A stretch of 64,000 bases of DNA from J027 sp034437655 (GCA_034437655.1 DAOTTU010000044.1:62001-126000); one strand, 5' to 3'; counted from the stretch's first letter, positions 9,240-17,555 are shown. The notes: generated from the sequence alone by a model not told the origin. Numbers and translations: made by a program.

Positions 9240-9268
9240 TTGAAACCGAAAAATCAACGCTGTATAGT
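9240..9268 (+). promoter_or_regulatory. Sigma-70-type promoter of the GT20-PfkB-hydrolase unit
   Basis: TTGAAA (9240-9245), a 17-base spacer and TATAGT (9263-9268). Transcription would begin near 9275, about 120 bases before the leader ORF. This is the main recognisable feature of the 325-base divergent gap between mutM and the plus-strand unit. Confidence 0.65.
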
Positions 9269-9397
9269 GAAAATAAGCTACAAATTGCAAAGTTTGTATA
9301 GAAGCGCTCTAGAAGTTAAGCAAAATCATCCAGGGCAATTATCCTCGCACTTGCCGTCAAAGATAGCCTATCAAAAATCAAGTTGAAAGGACCTTCC

Positions 9398-9427
9398 ATG
9401 ACACCGACTGTGTGTCACTCATCATGA
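9398..9427 (+). CDS. Nine-codon leader ORF overlapping the GT20 start
   Basis: The strongest ribosome-binding site in this leader (AAAGGA, 9387-9392) is placed for the ATG at 9398, not for the enzyme. That ATG opens a short frame encoding MTPTVCHSS and closing with TGA at 9425-9427. The stop overlaps the enzyme's ATG (9424) in an ATGA junction, the classical layout for translational reinitiation. The peptide contains no run of a single amino acid, so an amino-acid attenuation mechanism is not suggested. Alternatively the enzyme starts at the in-frame GTG at 9412, which has no ribosome-binding site of its own. Confidence 0.5.
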   Translation: MTPTVCHSS

Positions 9428-10935
9428 GCGAAAATGGAAACAAAGCACAATCACCCTCAAAACCTACATCCGTTGATCCATTGATTGTTATCGCTTCCAA
9501 TCGTGGGCCCTATTCTTTTAGCCGCGATGACAATGGTGACTACAAAGCCCGTCGGGGTGAAGGTGGATTGGTGACGGCGCTCAGTGCGCTGGCACAACAA
9601 CAAAAAGTGCTGTGGGTGGCGGCTGCGCTCAGTGACGACGACCGTGCCTGGGCCAAAGAACACCCCACTGTGCAAGACGTTGATGATATTTTGTTGAAGT
9701 TAATCATCACCGACAAAGACGAGTACGACGCCTATTACAATACCATTGCAAACCCGCTGCTGTGGTTCATTCAGCATGAACTCTGGGACATGCCCCGCCA
9801 GCCAACAATCACAGAGGCAACATGGAAAGCATGGGATAGCTATGTCTCAATCAATCGCCAGTTTGCGGAAGTGATCGCCGACAGTATTAAAGACGAAACC
9901 CGGCCCATTATTGTGCTACCACAGGATTATCACCTGTATCTGGTCGCGCACTTTCTGCGGCAACGAGTTGGCGACCGGGTACAGATTCAGCCATTTGTGC
10001 ATATTCCATGGCCTGGCCCAGACGCCTGGCGCTTGCTTCCAGAGCGGATGCGTACACCGCTACTACAGAGCCTGATGGCTGCCAATCGCATTGGGTTCCA
10101 GACAACACGTGATGCGTTCAATTTCGTCCAGACATGCCGCTTTCATATTGACGATGCCCATTCATATGGATCGCGCGATAGCATTAATTACAAAGGGCAC
10201 AAGGTTGGCGCGAAAACCTATCCCATTTCGATTGATGTTGACAAAGTCCAGTCCATCGCGAGTGAGACTGAGACGCAACTGCTTAAAACCTCGTTGCTTC
10301 AGCATATCGGTGGGCGGCGCTTAATTTTGCGCGTTGATCGCGTTGAGCCCAGCAAAAACATCCTGCGTGGCCTTGAAGCCTACCGCACGTTGATTGAACG
10401 TTACCCTGAGCATCGCGGCAAAGTGACGATGATGTGCTTGCTTGTGCCTTCACGCATGGAGGTTGACCACTACCAGAACTATCTGCGCGAAATTATGGCG
10501 TCTTCAGGTATGATTAACGCCGAATATGCCGACGAAATCTGGGAACCTGTACGCATTATCGTCGGTGGCAACTACCACCGCGCAATTGCAGCGATGCAAC
10601 TGTACGATGTATTGCTGGTTAATCCGATTGCGGACGGGATGAACCTCGTTGCGAAAGAAGGCGTTCTCGTCAATGAGCGGGACGGCGTGCTGCTGTTGTC
10701 CGAATATGCAGGGGCATACTATGAAATGGGTGACCATGCGCTGAGCATTACCCCGGTTGATGTCTTCGGAACAGCCGAAGCGATGCATCAGGGACTAACG
10801 ATGTCAGGTGATGAGCGTGTCCGTCGCAGTAATGCACTGCGTGAACTTGTCAGTGAGAGCGGGGTGCGGACCTGGTTCTATAATCAGGTTGAAGACGCCA
10901 CCGAGGCTCTCAGAACCGCTGAAGCTGACTCCTAA
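9424..10935 (+). CDS. GT20 family glycosyltransferase, trehalose-6-phosphate synthase-like
   Basis: The 503-residue product belongs to the retaining GT-B family that includes OtsA, which joins UDP-glucose and glucose-6-phosphate. Visible landmarks are SNRGPY (25-30), the GGLVTAL loop near residue 47, the donor-phosphate motif RVDRVEPSKNILRGLEAY with Arg and Lys in the OtsA positions, and NPIADGMNLVAKEGVLV near the C-terminus, which closely matches the nucleotide-sugar ribose-binding segment of OtsA. No trehalose-phosphatase (OtsB) domain or gene is in the window. The acceptor could be another sugar phosphate. It heads a unit with a PfkB kinase (24-base gap) and an alpha/beta hydrolase. Confidence 0.85.
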   Translation: MSENGNKAQSPSKPTSVDPLIVIASNRGPYSFSRDDNGDYKARRGEGGLVTALSALAQQQKVLWVAAALSDDDRAWAKEHPTVQDVDDILLKLIITDKDEYDAYYNTIANPLLWFIQHELWDMPRQPTITEATWKAWDSYVSINRQFAEVIADSIKDETRPIIVLPQDYHLYLVAHFLRQRVGDRVQIQPFVHIPWPGPDAWRLLPERMRTPLLQSLMAANRIGFQTTRDAFNFVQTCRFHIDDAHSYGSRDSINYKGHKVGAKTYPISIDVDKVQSIASETETQLLKTSLLQHIGGRRLILRVDRVEPSKNILRGLEAYRTLIERYPEHRGKVTMMCLLVPSRMEVDHYQNYLREIMASSGMINAEYADEIWEPVRIIVGGNYHRAIAAMQLYDVLLVNPIADGMNLVAKEGVLVNERDGVLLLSEYAGAYYEMGDHALSITPVDVFGTAEAMHQGLTMSGDERVRRSNALRELVSESGVRTWFYNQVEDATEALRTAEADS

Positions 10936-10959
10936 ACCAATAGATAAAGGCAAACGAAT

Positions 10960-11988
10960 ATGAGCGATCTAGCGCAAAAAGAAGCATCGCAAACCGCTAA
11001 AGTAATCACTGTTACGCTAGCCCCGTCATTGGAACGGACAATGGTCACGCATTTTCTTGGCACGGGCTATAAAAACCGAGTAACTGAGCGGGTGAAAGTT
11101 GCCCCGGCCGGGCGTGGTATCAACATTGCGCGTGCGCTTTACCGTATGATGTGTAATACCACAGCAGTTGTTTTGCTTGGTGGGGATGCCACGGCCAGTG
11201 CGTATACTGCTCTCATCAGTCAGGAAGGCTTCGATACTATCGTCTTACACACAGACAGTATCACTAGTAGTGAGGTCGTTATTTACGACAGCGGCCACCA
11301 CACAGAAACACGGATTGTCGAAGACAGTGCCGAAGCAACTGCTGACGACATTGCTGCCGTGAGCGATCTCTTGCAGAATATGCTCAATCCTGATGACTAC
11401 GTTGTGTTCGCGGGCGGGTTGCCACAGGGCGTCAATACAGACACTTTTGGCCTCCTTACCGACAGGCTCCGCAGCAAAGGCGCAAAAGTTGTGCTGGTGA
11501 CAGAAGGTAAAGCACTTGAAGATGCCTTGCGGGCGCGTCCAGAACTAATTGTGCTTACGAACGGACAGCTTGAAGCCTTTTTCAATTATCCTATTCGCAC
11601 GTTTGGAGACATTGCTAGCAGCGCCCACAAGCTACAAGAGCGTGGTGCATTGCGCGTGCTGGTCGTGAATGATGAACGGGCAATCGCAGTGCTGGTTGAT
11701 GAGGAAGCTGGCTGGCTGGCTGAACTGAATGAAGAAGATGATGGTGGCACCACCAGCGGTGTTTGGGATGCGTTCGTCGCGGGATATTTGACTGGACGCA
11801 TTAAACGGAATCCGCTGGATCAGTCTTTAGAACTGGGTGCAGCCGCTGCATCATATGCGATCAGCCATGTTGGCACTGACTTCGGTGATGAAGAAGAGAT
11901 TGCTTCCCATCAAAGTAACATCGAAGTGATGCAGATTGATGAAAACAATGAGAACACAACAACCACGCCCGTAACACCACCTCAATAG
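10960..11988 (+). CDS. PfkB-family sugar kinase, 1-phosphofructokinase/LacC-like
   Basis: A 342-residue ribokinase-fold kinase. The N-terminal substrate signature AGRGINIARAL (50-60) matches the 1-phosphofructokinase/tagatose-6-phosphate kinase branch. The usual anion-hole and catalytic-base motif GAGD is changed to SGVWDAFVAG: the catalytic Asp (D270) remains but the glycine-rich turn is altered. The C-terminus is an acidic/Asn/Thr-rich tail of about 40 residues. A Shine-Dalgarno AAAGG precedes the ATG. Position behind a GT20 synthase suggests it makes or uses the phosphorylated sugar handled there; this is inference. Confidence 0.82.
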   Translation: MSDLAQKEASQTAKVITVTLAPSLERTMVTHFLGTGYKNRVTERVKVAPAGRGINIARALYRMMCNTTAVVLLGGDATASAYTALISQEGFDTIVLHTDSITSSEVVIYDSGHHTETRIVEDSAEATADDIAAVSDLLQNMLNPDDYVVFAGGLPQGVNTDTFGLLTDRLRSKGAKVVLVTEGKALEDALRARPELIVLTNGQLEAFFNYPIRTFGDIASSAHKLQERGALRVLVVNDERAIAVLVDEEAGWLAELNEEDDGGTTSGVWDAFVAGYLTGRIKRNPLDQSLELGAAAASYAISHVGTDFGDEEEIASHQSNIEVMQIDENNENTTTTPVTPPQ

Positions 11989-12015
11989 CCATTCTGTACA
12001 CAGGAGTTTTTTTGT

Positions 12016-12696
12016 ATGGCACTTGTTCAACTCGATGAACTTGAACTGTATTATCAGCGTGTTGGCACAGGTGCCCATACGCTCCTGGCATTGCATCCTT
12101 CCACAGTGGCGGGGAACTTGTTTCGCTGGGCGTTGCCGCAGACAGATAAATTTACAGTGTGGTTACCTGACCAGCGTGGACACGGCAAAACACCCAACCC
12201 CGGCGGCAACTTTCACATGCCAATACTTGTACAGGACATGCTTATCTTTATCGAGGCAATGGAACTCACAATGGTGCATGCGATTGGCTATAGCATGGGG
12301 GCGAGTGTGTTGCTGAATATCGCTGTGCAACAACCACACCTTTTTGAGTCGTTGGTGTTGATTGGTGCGAACCATCGGCCACCCACTGAGGACGAATTTG
12401 AAGCCATCGCCGGCCCATTTGAACAACGGACAGGGTTGGCTTATGAAATATTCCACCCTGAACGTGGTTTGCAGCATGGCTGGTCGTTTGAGTTAGATGA
12501 CATGGCGCAGATCACCTGCCCCACCGCAATTATCAGCGGTGACCGCGATCCCGTTAGCCAACCCGAAGATGCGCTGGCAATGTATCGCACACTTCCGGCT
12601 GGGCAGTTACTGGTGGTTCCACAGTGCGGGCATTTTGATTACTACACAAGCGAACCGGTCAAGACGTTTTTGACGGAGTGGTACGAAGAACGCTAG
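12016..12696 (+). CDS. Alpha/beta-hydrolase fold protein
   Basis: This 226-residue hydrolase shows a nucleophile elbow GYSMGA with S93, an acid in SGDRDPV (D176 or D178), and the catalytic His in CGHFDYY (H206). The oxyanion region LALHPST replaces the more usual HG-type loop. At 226 residues the cap between strands 6 and 7 is short. AGGAG precedes the ATG, and the gene lies 27 bases after the PfkB gene, so it is probably the third gene of that unit. The substrate is not identifiable. Confidence 0.85.
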   Translation: MALVQLDELELYYQRVGTGAHTLLALHPSTVAGNLFRWALPQTDKFTVWLPDQRGHGKTPNPGGNFHMPILVQDMLIFIEAMELTMVHAIGYSMGASVLLNIAVQQPHLFESLVLIGANHRPPTEDEFEAIAGPFEQRTGLAYEIFHPERGLQHGWSFELDDMAQITCPTAIISGDRDPVSQPEDALAMYRTLPAGQLLVVPQCGHFDYYTSEPVKTFLTEWYEER

Positions 12697-12699
12697 GCA

Positions 12700-13689
12700 T
12701 TAAGTTTTCCAACGGAGCGCCCCGACGGCCGTGCGTTCAAGTTCATCAATCACAGCGTCATCCAGTGAACCCGCCAGATAGTGGGCATAAATAACCGCGC
12801 CAATCACGGACGGATAGCGAGCGAATTCAATGGTCGCATCTGGCGCAACGGCACGCACTCCCGCTTCAAATGGTTCAATGAGATAATCTCCAGAACGGAA
12901 AGCACCACCAACTTTGCCAATGGTGAACGCCTGTCCTTCGAGGCCCAACCCCTTAATTACAGCAACCACCCCCTGTGCTAGTTCTTCCCCGGCGCGGCGC
13001 AAAATCTCCTGCGCGATAGGGTCATTTTTATCAACAGCACACGTGGAAACTTGTTTTGCAAAACGGGCAATCCGCGGTTTGTCGAACGCTTCACTGTGCG
13101 CATAGGCCAACATAGCTTCGGCACTATCCAGCTCATACTGTTCGATCATCGCCTCTAGCAAGGGGGTATATGCTGTGCGGCCGTCCCAGGCTTTGATAGC
13201 AGCGCGTACGCCTTCGAGCCCGATCCAGTACCCACTACCCTGATCAGCGAGGATATAGTCCCAGCCCAGCGCTTTATAGCGTTTACCCTCGGCATTAACG
13301 CCAAAAGCCGACGACCCGGTGCCGGCGATGACGACCACGCCCGGCTGACATACCGTTGCGGCTGCCCAGGCGATGACAATATCGTTTTCGACATGAAGAT
13401 CACCACTGAGCCCAAACGGTTCTACAAGGGATTGATATATTTGTTGGTCATGTGTTGAATTGAGACCAGCCAACCCGATGACAGCAACCTCACAGTCGGT
13501 TTTGCTAACCCCTGCACCAGAAATGACATCCTCTATTACCGCTTGCAGGGCTTCTTGAGCCGCTTTTTTGCCCACTGCGATATAGTTTGAGGCGGCTGCA
13601 CTGGCTGTATGCAGCATTTTGCCGTTTTTGTCTGTCAAAATAGCAACTGTTCCCGTCGCGCCACCGTCGATACCGATCATATAACCCAT
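12700..13689 (-). CDS. N-acetylglucosamine kinase-like protein (BadF/BadG ATPase family)
   Basis: A 329-residue ASKHA-fold kinase. The phosphate-1 loop is GIDGGATGT (6-14), the phosphate-2 region is VVIAGTGSSAFGV, and a following ALGWDYILADQGSGYWIG matches the GlcNAc-kinase/BadF family. These enzymes phosphorylate amino sugars at the 6-OH, often on salvaged cell-wall sugars; GlcNAc is the most likely but unproven substrate. AAGGAAG lies 8 bases before the ATG at 13689. It converges with the alpha/beta hydrolase, with only three bases between the stops. Confidence 0.85.
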   Translation of the reverse strand: MGYMIGIDGGATGTVAILTDKNGKMLHTASAAASNYIAVGKKAAQEALQAVIEDVISGAGVSKTDCEVAVIGLAGLNSTHDQQIYQSLVEPFGLSGDLHVENDIVIAWAAATVCQPGVVVIAGTGSSAFGVNAEGKRYKALGWDYILADQGSGYWIGLEGVRAAIKAWDGRTAYTPLLEAMIEQYELDSAEAMLAYAHSEAFDKPRIARFAKQVSTCAVDKNDPIAQEILRRAGEELAQGVVAVIKGLGLEGQAFTIGKVGGAFRSGDYLIEPFEAGVRAVAPDATIEFARYPSVIGAVIYAHYLAGSLDDAVIDELERTAVGALRWKT

Positions 13690-13740
13690 ATAGTCAACTT
13701 CCTTGTTGTGGTTCCGATCATCAATGATGCATGTCTTTAA

Positions 13741-13749
13741 ATTGTAGCA
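13741..13749 (-). promoter_or_regulatory. Extended -10 promoter of the GlcNAc-kinase-like gene
   Basis: The minus strand reads TGC-TACAAT, an extended -10 element. No good -35 is present. Transcription would start about 45 bases before the ATG at 13689. Confidence 0.45.
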
Positions 13750-13823
13750 AGACCAGCACAGATTTGGCAGGTTCTATCACAACACCCCAGAGCCCTCGAC
13801 TGAAGCAACTTGCGTGGTTTACC

Positions 13824-13834
13824 GGGGGGGGGGG
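13824..13834. repeat. G11 homopolymer in an intergenic gap
   Basis: Eleven consecutive G residues lie in the 450-base gap between the GlcNAc-kinase-like gene and the DnaB-like ATPase gene. The only frame through it (13731-13931, plus) lacks a ribosome-binding site and looks non-coding. Such runs are prone to slippage in replication and to sequencing error. The rest of the gap from 13835 to 14062 is AT-rich and shows only the inverted repeat at 13976-13995. Confidence 0.9.
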
Positions 13835-13975
13835 AGCATACTCAAAAAACCTACCTGACCCTAAAGGTGCATGTCAATTTCGTGAGTTTCATATGCCACC
13901 ACGCACCAAATTCGTACAAAACGACGACTAAAATAATGTATACAAATTTTATAAATACAACCCGATGAGGTGTGA

Positions 13976-13995
13976 AAGTTGGAACTCACCAACTT
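13976..13995. repeat. Short inverted repeat upstream of the DnaB-like gene
   Basis: AAGTTGG and CCAACTT (7-bp arms, six-base loop) lie 68 bases upstream of the candidate -35 element. The symmetry could be an operator for a dimeric regulator or a hairpin; nothing in the sequence decides. Confidence 0.4.
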
Positions 13996-14062
13996 GCATC
14001 GCTAAAACTTGTAAATTGCATGAATTTTTGCGAAATTAGGTTCAACCTGGCCACCTGTCTAA

Positions 14063-14091
14063 TTGCAACGGGGCCGGGCAATGAGTACAAT
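14063..14091 (+). promoter_or_regulatory. Sigma-70-type promoter of the DnaB-like gene
   Basis: TTGCAA (14063-14068), a 17-base spacer and TACAAT (14086-14091). The transcript would begin near 14098 and include the ATG at 14141. Confidence 0.6.
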
Positions 14092-14133
14092 ACAGTACCA
14101 CAGTAGAAAAAAGTAAACCTAGTCATAGGCAAG

Positions 14134-14142
14134 TGCTATAAT
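14134..14142 (+). promoter_or_regulatory. Extended -10 element overlapping the DnaB-like start codon
   Basis: TGC-TATAAT is a perfect extended -10 element whose last two bases are the first two of the annotated ATG at 14141. A transcript from it would begin near 14149, lack that start, and could be read from the in-frame ATG at 14171. Confidence 0.4.
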
Positions 14143-15295
14143 GTCAACCCGGCGTTTTGACGACGACTATATGGAAGAAGAAATACCCCAAACACCGCCT
14201 GCCCCCCAGCCGGAAGCATCAAAACGCCAGCAACCTCGGCGTCGCGGCAATAGTCGGCATATGGCACACATGCCTCGGACGCTCTCGCAGGTGCTTACTG
14301 AAACCAACGATATGGTTGTGCGCGGTGACCTTTCAGAGTTCATCCCATTGCCTACTGGCTTCGATCCGCTAGATGGTTTGATTGGCGGGGGGCTGCGCAA
14401 AACCGAACTGGTGCTGCTTGGTGGCGCGCAGGGTATCGGCAAAACCATCAGTGCGTTGCAAATGGCGCGCAACATAGCGATGCGCAATGATCAGTATGCG
14501 TTCTACCTTTCTTATGAACATACCGAAACGCATCTGATGAACCGTCTGCTCTGCCTGGAAAGCATCAACCCACCTGAAGTTGAACTGCGGACAGGGTTGC
14601 GCCTTAAAGATCTCTACGACACGATTTTAACAGAGCGGGCGCGGTCAACGTTGCGTGGGGGCAATGGTGTATCGTTGCAGAAGATTCTGCGTGAAAATGA
14701 ACGCACGGCCATGCCGATGGCTCGTATGTCGCGCTATGCCGACCGGCTGATTATGGTGAAAGCCAGCCCAATTGTGACCACGCTCCGTGCGATTCGTGAG
14801 ATGACGATGCGTCTGGTGGAAGCGACAGGTGGTAATGTGACGGTATTTGTCGATTATCTGCAAAAAATTGCTATCCATCCTGAACGTGCTGCGGATGAAG
14901 CCGAAAAAGTAACGATTATTGTTGAAGGCTTGAAAGATATGGCGCTGGCGCTTGGAGTACCTGTGGTGGCGATTGTAGCGGCTGATCGTGAGGGGCTACG
15001 CGCAAACCGTCTGCATCTCTACCACCTGCGTGGTAGTTCGGCGCTAGATTATGAGTGTGATATTGCGATTATCATGAACAATAAATTCCACATTCTGTCT
15101 AAAGAAGTGGCGTCGTTTAATCCATACCAGGCGCGGCAGTTCCGTGAATGGGTTGTTTTCACTATCGAAAAGAATCGTGCTGGCCGGGCAATGCAGGACA
15201 TGGAATTTCACCTCCATGCCCCATACTTCGCCTTTGACCCCCGCGGCCAGCGGGTACAGCAGCAGCTTATTGATGATAAACTGATCGAGAGCTAG
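14141..15295 (+). CDS. DnaB C-terminal-domain/RecA-like ATPase without the DnaB N-domain
   Basis: A 384-residue RecA-fold ATPase. The Walker A motif is GGAQGIGKT (94-102), followed by the ALQMARNIA helix typical of DnaB; the Walker B-like strand is VFVDYLQKI (residues near 235), matching DnaB's DYLQ. A proline/arginine-rich tail of about 45 residues replaces the DnaB N-terminal primase-binding domain. It could be a loading or recombination ATPase, or a helicase paralogue rather than the main replicative helicase. No strong ribosome-binding site precedes ATG 14141; ATG 14171 is an alternative start. Confidence 0.82.
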   Translation: MSTRRFDDDYMEEEIPQTPPAPQPEASKRQQPRRRGNSRHMAHMPRTLSQVLTETNDMVVRGDLSEFIPLPTGFDPLDGLIGGGLRKTELVLLGGAQGIGKTISALQMARNIAMRNDQYAFYLSYEHTETHLMNRLLCLESINPPEVELRTGLRLKDLYDTILTERARSTLRGGNGVSLQKILRENERTAMPMARMSRYADRLIMVKASPIVTTLRAIREMTMRLVEATGGNVTVFVDYLQKIAIHPERAADEAEKVTIIVEGLKDMALALGVPVVAIVAADREGLRANRLHLYHLRGSSALDYECDIAIIMNNKFHILSKEVASFNPYQARQFREWVVFTIEKNRAGRAMQDMEFHLHAPYFAFDPRGQRVQQQLIDDKLIES

Positions 15296-15301
15296 TGCTA
15301 C

Positions 15302-16111
15302 TTAATAGCCGTAAAACTCGGTGCGGCGATCATCCAACACAGGCATGTATCGCCGCAGTTTATCCACCAGTGCCAGATCAACTTCAGCCATCGCTTGTGC
15401 TTCACCATATCCCAATTCGATAATGGTTTCCCCGTTCGGATCAATAATTGCCGAATAGCCACCATAGCGTTGTGCAGGACGTTCTTCCCCCTGCGACATG
15501 TCTTCACCGACCCGGTTCACCGCGACGATATACATCTGATTTTCAATAGCACGGGCACGAATCAAATTCCGGAAGTGTTCAATACGTGCTTTGGGCCATT
15601 GTGCAGGCACAAAGACGATTTTGGCTCCGTCAGTTGCATAGCGACGAAACAACTCAGGGAAGCGTAAGTCGTAGCAAATCGCGATACCTGTCGTGCCCCA
15701 TGGAAGGTCAAACACAGAGACGGCCTCACCGGGGGTCAGCCATTGGTCCTCTTGCATCATCGGGAACAGGTGGATTTTGCGGTAGGCTCCCATGACGCCA
15801 CGGTTGGGAGAAAAAATCGCAGCGGTGTTAGAAACCCCGAGCCCGCGTTTTTCCATCATTGAACCGATAATGAAGACTTTATGCTGTGTAGAGAGGGCGC
15901 TGACCTGTGAAAAAAGCCCGCCGCTGAGTGAGCTAGCAAATTCTTTGGCTTTATCGAGTTGATAGCCCATGTCCCAGAGTTCGGGCATCACCACGACATG
16001 TGCTTTTTGTCGCGCAGCTTCTGCAATTACCTCTTGTGCCTTAGTCCAGTTGACGCGCGGGTTTCCCATCTGAACGTCAAACTGGGCCAGACTGATGCGT
16101 AGTTTAGTCAT
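15302..16111 (-). CDS. Carbon-nitrogen hydrolase (nitrilase superfamily, omega-amidase-like)
   Basis: A 269-residue member with the complete Glu-Lys-Cys triad: E44 in MPELWDMGY, K112 in YRKIHLFP, and C146 in IAICYDLRFPE. The CYDLRFPE sequence and length resemble omega-amidase/Nit2-type enzymes that hydrolyse omega-amides of keto acids such as ketoglutaramate; other amidases in the family share it. AAGGAG precedes the ATG at 16111. It converges with the DnaB-like gene, six bases separating the stops. Confidence 0.88.
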   Translation of the reverse strand: MTKLRISLAQFDVQMGNPRVNWTKAQEVIAEAARQKAHVVVMPELWDMGYQLDKAKEFASSLSGGLFSQVSALSTQHKVFIIGSMMEKRGLGVSNTAAIFSPNRGVMGAYRKIHLFPMMQEDQWLTPGEAVSVFDLPWGTTGIAICYDLRFPELFRRYATDGAKIVFVPAQWPKARIEHFRNLIRARAIENQMYIVAVNRVGEDMSQGEERPAQRYGGYSAIIDPNGETIIELGYGEAQAMAEVDLALVDKLRRYMPVLDDRRTEFYGY

Positions 16112-16179
16112 TGATCTATAGCTCCTTGTCCATGAATATTATATGTCAAGAATTGTAAATGGACTACAGGACTACAGGT

Positions 16180-16716
16180 CTATAGATCAGCTTGGGTCAT
16201 CCAGAAGTCAACAGCGCGGTCTGTAACTGTTTCAACGGATAGCCCGGTTGTATCAAGTTGCGGCAAATCCAGCGACAGAACACGCATTTCACGTTTCATA
16301 CGCCCCAGGACTACGGCGCGGGCATCTGGGGCATGAAAACGCGCACCTCTTGCCACATGCATACGGCGTAGTACCTCATTCAATGATGCTGTCAGACATA
16401 ATACCGGGCCTGAGTCCTGAAGTCGGCTTAAATTCGTCGCATCAAGCAATGTCGGGCCAGTAATGACCAAAATGGCACCACGCACCAGCGCCAACTCGCG
16501 GACAAGCTCAGCTTCTATGGTACGGAGTCGTGCTTCCCCAAGCATGCTACGAATGTTTTCGGGGGAGATACCTTCACGCATTTCAATCTCATTTTCGAGG
16601 TCAAAATACTCCACCTCTAGCCGAGATGAAATGGCACGGCCAACGGCGGTTTTGCCCACTCCCAAAAAACCTGTAAGCACGAGATTACGGTAGGGAATAC
16701 GATTGATAACAGGCAT
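16180..16716 (-). CDS. Shikimate-kinase-like P-loop protein with altered substrate motifs
   Basis: A 178-residue P-loop kinase whose overall order matches shikimate kinase: Walker A GFLGVGKT (16-23), then FDLENEIEMREG, then GEARLRTIEAE. In shikimate kinase the second segment carries a substrate-binding Asp, here Glu (E41); the Arg of the third segment is kept (R65), but the GGG substrate loop is replaced by ITGPTLL (85-91). It may therefore phosphorylate something else or be a diverged paralogue. Its start lies six bases after the HAD gene stop, so the two form a unit. Confidence 0.75.
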   Translation of the reverse strand: MPVINRIPYRNLVLTGFLGVGKTAVGRAISSRLEVEYFDLENEIEMREGISPENIRSMLGEARLRTIEAELVRELALVRGAILVITGPTLLDATNLSRLQDSGPVLCLTASLNEVLRRMHVARGARFHAPDARAVVLGRMKREMRVLSLDLPQLDTTGLSVETVTDRAVDFWMTQADL

Positions 16717-16722
16717 TTGACA

Positions 16723-17490
16723 TTATCCTTGCTGCCAACCGGGGAACCAGTTGTCCAGCATATCGAAAAGTTCGTCCAGGCTATGGAGCTGACCGTCAGG
16801 GGTAATTTTGTTGTTTAAGGATGCTGTTGAATCGGGGCGTGTACGCAGAACAGCCCGCATATTCACATTTTTTGCCCCCAGAATATCGGCTTCGCGTGAG
16901 TCACCGACGAATACAGCTTCCTGTGGCTGGACACCCAGCGCCTCAAGCGCAACTTCAAATATACGCGGATGTGGCTTTAAGTAGCCAACGTCTGCGGCTG
17001 AGAACATTGCATTGGCTTCAAAGTAAGTATCCAGACCAAACGCAGACAACTCTTGCAAGCGAATCCGCATTGGCTGAAAAGCGTTCGTTACCAGCCCGAT
17101 CTTGATCTCATGTCTGCGGAGCCGTTCCAACGCGGGCGCGACGTCACTAAAGGGTTCGACACCCGTGAGCAATTCCCAGCGATAGGCGTCAATAAGTGCG
17201 TCGGGGTCAAGCGTATCAGTCGCAACGCCAAACTCTTGAAACGTCGCGACAAGAATGTCTCCAATGTGCGGCGCACGTAGCGATTCTCGTGCAACTTCCC
17301 ATGCATCGCGGGTCAATGTCAGCATCACGTTACAGACAGCTTCGGTGGAAACATCCAGCGGGGTGATATGTTCTTGCACATAAGACAACACATGGCGGGT
17401 GTGGCGGGCATGGTATTCAGCCCAACCCACATTTTGCTTGCTCCAGTCCAGCAAGGTATCGTCCATATCAAAGAGAATTGCTTTCAGCAT
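16723..17490 (-). CDS. HAD-superfamily hydrolase
   Basis: A 255-residue haloacid-dehalogenase-type hydrolase with motif I FDMDDT (nucleophile D8, acid D10), motif II VTNAF, the motif III lysine in YLKPHPRIFE, and motif IV VGDSREAD. A helical cap lies between motifs I and II, as in C1-type phosphatases such as phosphoglycolate phosphatase or nucleotidases. The ATG at 17490 has GGAG nine bases upstream; the open frame extends to 17574 but that part has no translation signal. It is followed immediately by the shikimate-kinase-like gene, suggesting the pair act on one metabolite. Confidence 0.85.
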   Translation of the reverse strand: MLKAILFDMDDTLLDWSKQNVGWAEYHARHTRHVLSYVQEHITPLDVSTEAVCNVMLTLTRDAWEVARESLRAPHIGDILVATFQEFGVATDTLDPDALIDAYRWELLTGVEPFSDVAPALERLRRHEIKIGLVTNAFQPMRIRLQELSAFGLDTYFEANAMFSAADVGYLKPHPRIFEVALEALGVQPQEAVFVGDSREADILGAKNVNMRAVLRTRPDSTASLNNKITPDGQLHSLDELFDMLDNWFPGWQQG

Positions 17491-17555
17491 AGAGCTACTC
17501 CGCGCTATTGGGTTCTGGTTGTCAGGGGTGTCTCTCATCCTAATGGAAACTGTGT

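Noticed and set aside
9147..9386. 79-residue plus-strand frame in the mutM-GT20 gap
   Set aside because: It contains the unit's promoter, lacks a Shine-Dalgarno site and has no recognisable sequence.
13731..13931. 66-residue plus-strand frame across the G11 tract
   Set aside because: No ribosome-binding site; its glycine run comes from the homopolymer.
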